Positions 31,203-36,858 of a stretch of 36,858 nucleotides of DNA are shown piece after piece. The stretch's first letter is position 1. Each line of letters starts with the position of its first letter. The DNA lies in assembly GCA_034435375.1 (NCBI GenBank), contig DAOTXR010000010.1:1-36858 (forward strand), given 5' to 3'. The DNA is from DAOTXR01 sp034435375. Its GTDB lineage: Bacteria; Chloroflexota; Anaerolineae; Aggregatilineales; UBA3940. The notes beneath the pieces are model-generated. The model searched no databases and was not told the DNA's origin. It saw only the letters and a program-made list of their open reading frames with translations. A program made the position numbers and the translations under genes.

Positions 31203-31222
31203 CACTGGCGCAGGAGAGCCAG
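31203..31222 (+). promoter_or_regulatory. Hairpin presenting a ribosome site in its loop
   Basis: ACTGGC and GCCAGT are perfect arms; the 8-base loop contains AGGAGA, the likely ribosome site for ATG 31228. This could tune translation of the next gene. Confidence 0.4.
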
Positions 31223-31227
31223 TCTCT

Positions 31228-31773
31228 ATGAACCGACGAACCACCCTGCAATCCGGACTGCTTGCTGTGCTGCTGACGTTTGCCCTGGCGCTGCTGCTGG
31301 TGCTGCGCATCGGCCTGGGCGAGTTTGCGCTGATCGCGCTGCTGGCCGTCATTGTGGCGGCGACGATCGCTGTGCGGGTCGCGCTGGGCACCAGCTCCGC
31401 CCGCCAGGGCGGGCGCACGTCGCCGACGCCCCCGGAGCGTGAGCTGATCGCCGACGCCAAGCGCCCGGCGCTGACCATCGGGCTGGCTGTGCTCAGCCTG
31501 GCGCTGGCGGCGATGGTTCTGATTGCCGTGATCAACGGCTTGGTCAGCCACATCCCCTCCGAGTTGGCCCCTGCGGCTGCGCCTGGCTCATTTCTCTGTG
31601 GCCTCATTGGATTGGCGAGCGGAGTTGCGCTGGGCGCAGCGGCAGCAGCGTTGCTGTTCCTGAGGCGTAGACGTGCAACGCCGCCTGGCGACAATTGGGA
31701 TGCAGCCGAGATGGAGGACGATCCGGACTGGCGTCAGAGGCTCGAATCGGACGAGGACGAAGAGAGGCCGTGA
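31228..31773 (+). CDS. Small membrane protein of unknown function
   Basis: This 181-residue protein has about four hydrophobic segments (near residues 8-30, 32-53, 86-110 and 115-140) with many Leu, Ala and Val residues. An acidic C-terminal tail (DAAEMEDDPDW, then LESDEDEERP) follows an Arg-rich patch at the last segment. I do not recognise a family. ATG 31228 is preceded by AGGAGAG. It follows the SH3 lipoprotein gene by 96 bases filled with hairpins, so coexpression is possible but maybe at a different level. Confidence 0.7.
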   Translation: MNRRTTLQSGLLAVLLTFALALLLVLRIGLGEFALIALLAVIVAATIAVRVALGTSSARQGGRTSPTPPERELIADAKRPALTIGLAVLSLALAAMVLIAVINGLVSHIPSELAPAAAPGSFLCGLIGLASGVALGAAAAALLFLRRRRATPPGDNWDAAEMEDDPDWRQRLESDEDEERP

Positions 31774-31874
31774 CACATCGTGGCGGGCGGACAAGCTCTC
31801 TGAATACAACCCGCCGTCGCCGCCGCTGGCCTTGCGCCCGGCAGACGCCGCCATAAGCCTAGCTCACAGCCTAA

Positions 31875-31903
31875 TTGACACGCTCTCCGATTCTGTCTGT
31901 ACT
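31875..31903 (+). promoter_or_regulatory. Promoter of the thioesterase gene
   Basis: A perfect TTGACA at 31875-31880, 17 bases, then TGTACT at 31898-31903. Predicted start is near 31910, about 30 bases before ATG 31941. The 167-base gap otherwise shows only a GGCGGG and CCCGCC pair. Confidence 0.5.
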
Positions 31904-31940
31904 GGCTCGGGTTCTCTCTTGCTCCAGAAAGTCGAAACCT

Positions 31941-32384
31941 ATGCAGCAATTCCCTGAACACGGCCTATGTTTCACCTGTGGATCGCAGAACCCACGCGGG
32001 ATCGGCATGACGTGGTTCATGCGCGATGACCGCATCGTCTTCGGCGAGATCGTCCTGACCGAGCACCAGCAAGGGCCGCCCGGTTATGTTCATGGGGGCG
32101 CATCGGCGGCGCTGCTGGACGAAGCCATGGGCATGGCGGTGTGGGCGGCAGGATACCGCGTGGTAGCCGTCAACCTGAACGTCGATTTCTCCCATCCAGT
32201 GCCGCTGGGGGTAAAGATCGCCATCAGCGCCAGGGTGATCGGTCAGGAGGGTCGGGCCATCCACGCCTCAGGAGAGATCGCACTGCCCGATGGCCAGATC
32301 GCCGTGGTAAGCAAAGGAGTGTACGTTGAGGCTCCACACCTGGTGGGCAACGTCAGGGCTGAGCACCCTTCGCCCAGCGCGTGA
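31941..32384 (+). CDS. PaaI-like hotdog-fold thioesterase
   Basis: This 147-residue protein is a single hotdog domain of the PaaI/4HBT type, which hydrolyses acyl-CoA thioesters. The active-site helix motif is YVHGGASAALLDEAMGMA near residues 50-67, with the catalytic acidic residue in LLDEAMG. VVAVNLNVDFSHPVPLG is the typical following strand. The N-terminus has FCFTCG-like Cys residues (GLCFTCGSQNPRG) seen in several family members. ATG 31941 is preferred; upstream in-frame starts overlap the promoter. The ribosome site is weak. The physiological acyl-CoA is unknown. Confidence 0.87.
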   Translation: MQQFPEHGLCFTCGSQNPRGIGMTWFMRDDRIVFGEIVLTEHQQGPPGYVHGGASAALLDEAMGMAVWAAGYRVVAVNLNVDFSHPVPLGVKIAISARVIGQEGRAIHASGEIALPDGQIAVVSKGVYVEAPHLVGNVRAEHPSPSA

Positions 32385-32702
32385 CCAGCAGGTGAGGTGA
32401 AGCTTTCCAGCGGCAGCGCCGCCGGAGAGCGGGCGGCGCAAGTTCCGCCAACCTCGTGGGAGGCGTTGCAGGGTGGAGGGGCCGCTTCGCCCCCCGACCG
32501 CGCTGATGGCTCGCCAGGGGGTGAGGCTTCAGCGCCGCCATCGCGCCGAAGGCCCTCACGAGGAACACGCCCAGCTCGGGCGAGGGCAGAACTGACATGA
32601 CAGGCACATGAGATACTTCATTTTTCATGACATTTCGATGTAGAATGAGGGCAACCACAGGATCGAGGTATCGCACCAGACCGAGGATGGGGAGGAACAA
32701 AA
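32385..32702. other. Intergenic region, 318 bases
   Basis: No gene is seen. It holds repeat copy C and, near 32641, TAGAAT that may be the phoU -10 box. The -35 candidate, TTCATT with an 18-base spacer, is weak. Confidence 0.4.
32481..32527. repeat. Interspersed palindromic repeat, copy C
   Basis: CCCCCCGACC (32490-32499) and GGGGGTGAGG (32517-32526) match the arms of the other copies, though the arms are less complete here. Confidence 0.5.
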
Positions 32703-33386
32703 GTGACCATGCGGAGCGTGCTTGATCAGGACCTGACAGCCATCCGTGACGACATCCTGCGCATGAGCGCCCTGATCGACCAGTCAATCGACCGTGCGAT
32801 CCAGGCTTTCGAGCGTCACGATGAAGCCCTGGCCCAGGCCGTGTGTAACGACGATACACTGATCGATCAGCTGCACAACAAGATTGAGGACCACGTCACG
32901 CGGACTTTTGCGCTGCAACAGCCCATCATGGCTGGTGACCTGCGCCGGCTGATCGCCAACTTGCTGATCTCCAACGAGCTGGAGCGCATGGGCGACCACG
33001 CCGAAGGGATCGCCCGCACCGTGCTGCGCTACACGGGCGACAAACCCATCGAAATTCCGCCGCACGTTTCTAAGATGCACGAGATCGTCCGCCGGATGCT
33101 GCACGAGGTGATAGACGCTTACATCCCCATGGACCCAGACATGGCGCGGGCAGTCGCCAAGCTGGATGACGAGGTGGACGTGCTGTATCAGGAGCTGTTC
33201 AGCAAGCTGGTGGGAGTCATGGGCAAGGGCAAAAAGGGGCGGCTCAAAGCCGAGCAGGGCACTTATCTGCTGTGGACGGGGCATAACCTGGAGCGCATCG
33301 GCGACCGTGTGACGAACATCTGTGAGCGGATCGTCTATGCGGGCACGGGCAGCGTCTACGAGTTGAACCCCAAACGCGGCAACTGA
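32703..33386 (+). CDS. phoU: Phosphate-signalling regulator PhoU
   Basis: This 227-residue PhoU protein is made of two three-helix repeats, with the metal-binding acidic signatures ELERMGDHAEGIARTVL near residue 97 and NLERIGDRVTNICERIVY near 198. It dampens PhoR/PhoB signalling and phosphate uptake through the Pst transporter. GTG 32703 is chosen because GGAGG lies 7 bases upstream; ATG 32709 would leave 13 bases. No pst or phoB/phoR genes lie in the window, so it is an orphan here. A 12-bp hairpin follows. Phosphate control is likely but a Pho box is not clear. Confidence 0.95.
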   Translation: MTMRSVLDQDLTAIRDDILRMSALIDQSIDRAIQAFERHDEALAQAVCNDDTLIDQLHNKIEDHVTRTFALQQPIMAGDLRRLIANLLISNELERMGDHAEGIARTVLRYTGDKPIEIPPHVSKMHEIVRRMLHEVIDAYIPMDPDMARAVAKLDDEVDVLYQELFSKLVGVMGKGKKGRLKAEQGTYLLWTGHNLERIGDRVTNICERIVYAGTGSVYELNPKRGN

Positions 33387-33422
33387 CTCTCTGGATCGCC
33401 GCAGGCCACACACAGCCGAGCA

Positions 33423-33452
33423 AAGCCAGGGGGACCTGTTTCCCCCTGGCTT
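33423..33452. terminator. 12-bp bidirectional terminator between phoU and a membrane-protein gene
   Basis: AAGCCAGGGGGA and TCCCCCTGGCTT are perfect arms with a 6-base loop, in the gap between converging genes. It ends in TT on the plus strand and has A-rich sequence on the other side, so either gene could use it. Confidence 0.75.
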
Positions 33453-33470
33453 CTGGCATTGGCCATCGGG

Positions 33471-34295
33471 CTAGGCGAAGCTGGGAGGGGTGCGTGTGGC
33501 GACCTCAGCAGCCGACTCGTCGTCTGGGACTCCAGTGAGCCGCTGCCACAGCGTCGGCCAGACCAGCACCACCACCAACGCCAGACTGAAGATCGGGGCT
33601 AGGGAGAACAGGGAGAACCTGCTCAGGTGAATGGCGGTGACGATAGCCAGCGGGACTCCGACCACCAGCTCCAGCAGACCGGCAGCCAGTCCAGTAACCC
33701 GCATCCATTCGGCTGGGCGAAGCAGAATCCCAACGGTGACCACCCCCCACCCCACCATAGCAACCCAGTGTAGCCGCTGCACAGCCACGAAAATCGGCTC
33801 CCCGATTGTGATGATGCGGCTCATGCTGGCCACGCCGTTCATCAGGCAAAACACGTAGGTCATGCCGGTCGCCATCCCCAGCAGCGTGCGCTGCCAGGGA
33901 AGGCGTCCCACAACCCACATCAAGAGGAAGTAGAGGATCAGATAGGGCCAGAACAGGGTGAAGTAAACCGGGGGCAGATCGGCAGACATAAAGGGCACGT
34001 TGATGAACCAACTGCCTTGCAGCGCCAACACGGTCGCGATCACCGCCAGTGGGAAAGCCCATCTTTTGGAAGTGAAAAAACCGATGCTGCTGACAGCATA
34101 CAGCACCCCACCCAACATGCCTAAATCGAATATGGCGGGGTGGATGTATTTCAAGAGAATTTCGCAGCCAGGCTCGGCAGACTCAGCGGCCATGCCAACC
34201 TCGTACCAGTTCAGGAAAATCACGAAATGACCGACAATCCCCAGCAGCGCACCGATGGCGGCCAGGCTCCCACCCCATCGTTCGCTCGATTTCAT
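33471..34295 (-). CDS. Multi-pass membrane protein of unknown function
   Basis: This 274-residue protein has about eight hydrophobic segments across its length, for example IGALLGIVGHFVIFLNW near 15, LFWPYLILYFLLMWVV near 115 and APIFSLALVVVLVWPTLW near 235. The C-terminus is a short charged tail with Glu and Thr. I do not recognise a family. ATG 34295 has GGAGG 6 bases upstream, which supports the start. It converges on phoU with a shared terminator and diverges from the nitroreductase gene across a repeat-bearing region. Confidence 0.75.
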   Translation of the reverse strand: MKSSERWGGSLAAIGALLGIVGHFVIFLNWYEVGMAAESAEPGCEILLKYIHPAIFDLGMLGGVLYAVSSIGFFTSKRWAFPLAVIATVLALQGSWFINVPFMSADLPPVYFTLFWPYLILYFLLMWVVGRLPWQRTLLGMATGMTYVFCLMNGVASMSRIITIGEPIFVAVQRLHWVAMVGWGVVTVGILLRPAEWMRVTGLAAGLLELVVGVPLAIVTAIHLSRFSLFSLAPIFSLALVVVLVWPTLWQRLTGVPDDESAAEVATRTPPSFA

Positions 34296-34454
34296 ATCTC
34301 ACCTCCGGAGCACAGGGATGTTGAGAGACTTTTCGTGAAGCTTATCACAAGACATGCATGCTGTCTTTGACTTTGGTCAATCGAGGGGCGCACAACGCGG
34401 GGGCGGTGTTCTTCGTCTGGGGCAGGGCTTCCGGCGGAACGGCGGCGCTGAAGT

Positions 34455-34548
34455 CTCACCCCCGTCGAGCCGCCCCTGGCGGCTCTCCCTCCCCCTCTCC
34501 ACTCGTGGAGAGGGGGCAGACCGAGCGTTAGCGAGGTCGGGGGGTGAG
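34455..34548. repeat. Interspersed palindromic repeat, copy D (fullest copy)
   Basis: Outer arms CTCACCCCC (34455-34463) and GGGGGTGAG (34540-34548) enclose an inner 12-bp perfect stem, CCCCCTCTCCAC and GTGGAGAGGGGG, with a two-base centre at 34503-34504. The left half is almost identical to copy E over about 45 bases. Confidence 0.75.
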
Positions 34549-34585
34549 GCCGACCCCACCTGAAACGCGCCCTCCCCGCGAAGTT

Positions 34586-34614
34586 TTCACCTTGCGCCCA
34601 ACACCTGCTACAAT
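34586..34614 (+). promoter_or_regulatory. Promoter of the nitroreductase gene
   Basis: TTCACC, 17 bases, then TACAAT at 34609-34614. Four and five of six positions match consensus. Confidence 0.5.
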
Positions 34615-34660
34615 AACCTCAGCTACCTAGCGACTCCTACCCACTCCGGGAGATCTTCAG

Positions 34661-35170
34661 ATGGACTTTTTAGAGCTGGCCGAGAAGCGTTACAGCGTCC
34701 GCGCCTACAAGCCCGAGTCTGTGCCCAGTGAGACCTTGCAACGGGTGCTGGAGGCTGCCCGTCTGGCCCCGACGGCAGCCAACCGTCAGCCCTTCCGCCT
34801 GATCGTGATCCATACCTGGGGACGTGAAGCCGAACTGAGGCGCATCTACGACCGGGAATGGTTTGTCCAGGCCCCATTGATCATCGCTGCTGTGGCTGTT
34901 CACGCCGAGGCATGGGTGCGTGACGACGGCAAGAGCTATGCCGACATAGATGTGGCGATTGTGATGACCCACCTGATCCTGGCCGCGGCAGAGGCGGGTC
35001 TGGGCACGTGCTGGATCGGGGCATTTGACGTCGCCGCAGCGTGCGAAGTGCTGGGGTTGCCGGAAGGCATTGAGCCAATGGCCTTCACGCCGCTGGGATA
35101 TCCGGCAGACGAACCAGGGTTCAAGCAGCGCAAGCCGCTCGACGAGCTGGTGCGCTACGAGCAGTGGTAA
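34661..35170 (+). CDS. Nitroreductase-family flavoprotein
   Basis: This 169-residue protein is a short member of the FMN-dependent nitroreductase family. The FMN phosphate motif is AEKRYSVRAYKPE (7-19), followed by LEAARLAPTAANRQPFRLIVI and the C-terminal GLGTCWIGAFD and FTPLGYPADEPG blocks. It likely transfers hydride from NAD(P)H to a small substrate, perhaps a quinone, nitro-compound or other electron acceptor. ATG 34661 has GGGAG 8 bases before it. The length fits the short family type without a lid domain. It is followed at once by a GNAT remnant in another frame. Confidence 0.92.
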   Translation: MDFLELAEKRYSVRAYKPESVPSETLQRVLEAARLAPTAANRQPFRLIVIHTWGREAELRRIYDREWFVQAPLIIAAVAVHAEAWVRDDGKSYADIDVAIVMTHLILAAAEAGLGTCWIGAFDVAAACEVLGLPEGIEPMAFTPLGYPADEPGFKQRKPLDELVRYEQW

Positions 35171-35323
35171 ACCAGAGATCGAGGAACCTTACCAGCAAGC
35201 CTGCACGCCTACACCGGCGTGGAGTCAATGTTCGAGAAAGCAGGCTTTGTCGAGGTGGCCCGCCGCTCGCCCACCTGCTCTATCGTGCGTCTCTACGTGA
35301 AAGGATGGTCACATGTCACCTGA
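35171..35323 (+). pseudogene. C-terminal remnant of a GNAT acetyltransferase
   Basis: An open frame from just after the nitroreductase stop to the TGA at 35321-35323 encodes about 50 residues, among them LPASLHAYTGVESMFEKAGF followed by VEVARRSPT. This matches the conserved C-terminal strand and helix (HAYTG-x-SMFEKAGF) of one GNAT subgroup. No start codon, acetyl-CoA loop or N-terminal part is present, so the gene is truncated. Its end overlaps the start of the next gene by 11 bases, suggesting a deletion fused it to the nitroreductase end. Confidence 0.7.
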
Positions 35324-35720
35324 GGAGCGCCTTCCCACCCCAGAAGGCATCGACCGCGTCTTGGCTTTCCTGCCTGTGCTGAGGGTGGGCGCCGGCCTGT
35401 ACACGATCGATGTGGAGAAATCGCCGCTGGCCCCTTACGCCTACTCGGAGCAGGTGAATGAGCTGATCCAGAGATTATACGAGGAGGGCTTCGTGATCCC
35501 CTTCGACTGGACAGCCTGGCGTGAGGAAGCCCTGGAATATATTGAAAACCCGCTGCTGGTCGCTGGCGCGGACCTGGACACGATCTGTCGTTTGCTCACC
35601 ACCCACGTGCGGGCCGAGCGTTACGTCAGCGGGCATCTGGCAGCCATGATCGACAACGGGCACCTGGTGCATGTGCTGGAACGGCTGGCGATCCTCCGGC
35701 GGGCTTGGGAGGTCGAGTAG
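35313..35720 (+). CDS. DUF6508-family protein
   Basis: This 135-residue soluble protein resembles DUF6508: the central YSEQVNELIQRLYEEGFVIPF segment with the following FDWTAWREEA, and the C-terminal LLTTHVRAERYVSGHLAAMI then NGHLVHVLERL block. No catalytic motif is visible. The function of the family is unknown; members occur widely as stand-alone genes. ATG 35313 lies after GAAAGGATGG. It begins inside the tail of the GNAT remnant, so its leader is likely supplied by the nitroreductase transcript. Confidence 0.82.
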   Translation: MSPEERLPTPEGIDRVLAFLPVLRVGAGLYTIDVEKSPLAPYAYSEQVNELIQRLYEEGFVIPFDWTAWREEALEYIENPLLVAGADLDTICRLLTTHVRAERYVSGHLAAMIDNGHLVHVLERLAILRRAWEVE

Positions 35721-35771
35721 CAGCCAATGCGGTCTGGCCACGCGCAGTGAAAAAGACTTTCAGAGAGACGC

Positions 35772-36536
35772 TTAAACCTGACCCCTGGACGACACCGGCA
35801 CAGCTCGCCGACCATCCCACCAATCCCTGGCGGCAAACGGCACATAGACCAGCGCCATGAACAGGACCGCCAACACCTCCAGCCCAATCAGGTACCAGGG
35901 CCAGGGTCCAAGCACCTGCACCAGCACATCGATCAGGCTGGGGGTGTCAGGTGGGCGATTGATGAACAGGTAGTTGCTGCCGATGGCGAAGTTCAGGCCA
36001 AGGATCAGGACAGCGTAGCCGTGCAGCAGCAGCCACGCCCGACCGAACGAGCGCCAGGTCGGTCGGTAGCCCTCGACCACGGTCATGTACATGGCCGCTG
36101 TGACGATGCAGCCGTGCGAGAGGAAGACCTGGATGAATCGCCAGTGGGGGAAGTTGTAGACTCCCTGGTCGGGGGTAAGCAGCGCCTGGGCTGCGCCAGC
36201 GATGCCGAAGAAGTAACACACCTCGTAGATCGACCGATTTTTTGTGACCAACATCACGCTGCTGGCATACACCATCACGGCGCACAGGTGGAAGGGGAGC
36301 ATGGTCTGCGGCGACCAGGACCCGTGGATGGCGTGCCACACGTGCAGCAGGGCTTCGTCGGCAATCAACAGCGCAGCCAACCCATAGCGAAAGCGGCGTC
36401 GGGCGGCCTCAGAAGGGTTCTTCCAGAAAAACAAGGCCACATTCACCAGCAAGACCACTGCCAGGGCTGCTAAGTGAGTCGGCCCGAACAACACGAACGG
36501 CGTGCCGTTGAACTCCTTGCCGAAAAACGTGTCCAT
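35772..36536 (-). CDS. TIGR02206-type (YwaF-like) integral membrane protein
   Basis: This 254-residue membrane protein resembles the TIGR02206/YwaF family of unknown function. ATG 36536 (MDTFFGKEFNGTPFVLFGPTH) has GGAGG 5 bases before it; a frame extension of 31 residues upstream lacks one. About six hydrophobic segments are seen, with the family block WSPQTMLPFHLCAVMVY and the later NFPHWRFIQVFLSHGCIV. Polar His residues within membrane segments are family-typical. It converges on the DUF6508 gene with only 51 bases between. No substrate can be assigned. Confidence 0.88.
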   Translation of the reverse strand: MDTFFGKEFNGTPFVLFGPTHLAALAVVLLVNVALFFWKNPSEAARRRFRYGLAALLIADEALLHVWHAIHGSWSPQTMLPFHLCAVMVYASSVMLVTKNRSIYEVCYFFGIAGAAQALLTPDQGVYNFPHWRFIQVFLSHGCIVTAAMYMTVVEGYRPTWRSFGRAWLLLHGYAVLILGLNFAIGSNYLFINRPPDTPSLIDVLVQVLGPWPWYLIGLEVLAVLFMALVYVPFAARDWWDGRRAVPVSSRGQV

Positions 36537-36858
36537 GTTGCCTCCTGTTGCTGGATGTCCGATCTGGGGAGGATGGATGCGCTGGCCATCTCCGGCGCTC
36601 ACGCTACGCCGAGTTGGATCGCAGGTCACGGCATTCTATCATGAGGGCGCTGCGCGCACCAAATCGCTCCAACAGACACGACGGGCAGGATGGCCCCCAA
36701 GACCAGGCCGGGGGGACGCATTTCAAGACCAGGGGGCCAGAGGGTCCTGCCCAGAGCCTCACCCCCCGTCGAGCCGCCCTCGGCGGCTCTCCCTCCCCCT
36801 CTCCATTGAAATGGCTGAGAGGGCTGGGGGGTGAGGTGTTGAGCGCCCAGGCTTGCTC
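36537..36858. other. Terminal intergenic region, 322 bases
   Basis: No gene is seen to the window end. On the minus strand, TTGGTG (36662-36657), 18 bases, then TAGAAT (36638-36633) is a possible promoter for the YwaF-like gene. Repeat copy E occupies the right end. Confidence 0.4.
36757..36836. repeat. Interspersed palindromic repeat, copy E
   Basis: CCTCACCCCCC and GGGGGGTGAGG are perfect outer arms. The left half repeats copy D almost base for base over about 45 bases, but the inner stem is less complete. Confidence 0.7.

Larger units (their letters stand above)
34296..34660. other. Divergent intergenic region, 365 bases
   Basis: No gene is seen. It contains repeat copy D, a TTGAC-TTTG-GTCAA inverted repeat at 34367-34380 that might be an operator, and the nitroreductase promoter. 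Confidence 0.45.

Noticed and set aside
30139..31551. 470-codon minus-strand frame opposite the SH3 lipoprotein
   Set aside because: It crosses the lipoprotein, the hairpin-filled gap and the membrane-protein gene, and has no recognisable domain.
32590..32646. Pho box upstream of phoU
   Set aside because: TGACA and TTCAT-like repeats are present but do not match a spaced direct repeat well enough to call.
1..36858. tRNA, rRNA, CRISPR or insertion sequences
   Set aside because: No TPsiC-like loop with matching stems, no direct-repeat array and no transposase were found by reading. A dedicated scan was not possible here.

Overview
The window is about 37 kb of GC-rich bacterial DNA with dense, mostly operonic genes. 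The gene mix is typical of Chloroflexota, perhaps an Anaerolineae-like lineage: a Tat-exported lipoprotein binding protein for an oligopeptide-type ABC importer, a single-polypeptide DppD-DppF ATPase, a membrane Ser/Thr kinase with a lectin-like ectodomain, a lipoprotein with an SH3b domain, a DUF6508 protein and many non-pyrrolysine MttB-type genes. The taxonomic call is an inference from gene content, not from a marker gene. I saw no rRNA, tRNA, CRISPR array or insertion sequence.

Region 1 (57-17987, all on the minus strand, 14 genes) is a corrinoid-dependent demethylation locus. Reading from its 5' end it encodes a GntR/FCD regulator, a methyltetrahydrofolate:corrinoid methyltransferase, a protein resembling the MetH activation domain, a hydantoinase/oxoprolinase-like ATPase and the corrinoid protein. 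Next come a five-part peptide/opine-type ABC importer (binding protein, two permeases, one double ATPase), a CBS-ACT protein, a 16-cysteine iron-sulfur protein, a GH13 glucosidase, a methylaspartate ammonia-lyase homologue and an MttB-family methyltransferase. Several neighbours overlap by 4-11 bases, which indicates translational coupling. The simplest reading is that a methylated, possibly glucosylated, amino-acid-like compound is imported and deglucosylated, its methyl group passes via MttB and the corrinoid protein to tetrahydrofolate, and the remaining skeleton is deaminated. No RamA-type reactivase is present, so the hydantoinase-like ATPase, the MetH-activation-like protein and the iron-sulfur protein are candidates for corrinoid reactivation.

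Region 2 (18274-22358, plus strand) diverges from the GntR gene. It encodes a second MttB paralogue, a Cys/Met-metabolism PLP enzyme and a class I aminotransferase. The divergent region holds a near-consensus sigma-70 promoter flanked by inverted and direct repeats at near-integral helical spacing, a likely GntR-controlled switch. Tandem hairpins close the region at 22369-22421.

Region 3 (22477-36858) is a series of short transcription units: a sensor-like Ser/Thr kinase; a GNAT and a GH1 beta-glycosidase; an ATP-grasp ligase overlapping a second GNAT; an SH3b lipoprotein and a small membrane protein; a PaaI-like thioesterase; an orphan phoU; two integral membrane proteins; a nitroreductase; a DUF6508 protein; and a remnant of a GNAT gene. 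A palindromic repeat family (5 copies seen) lies in intergenic gaps of this region and at the left end of the window.
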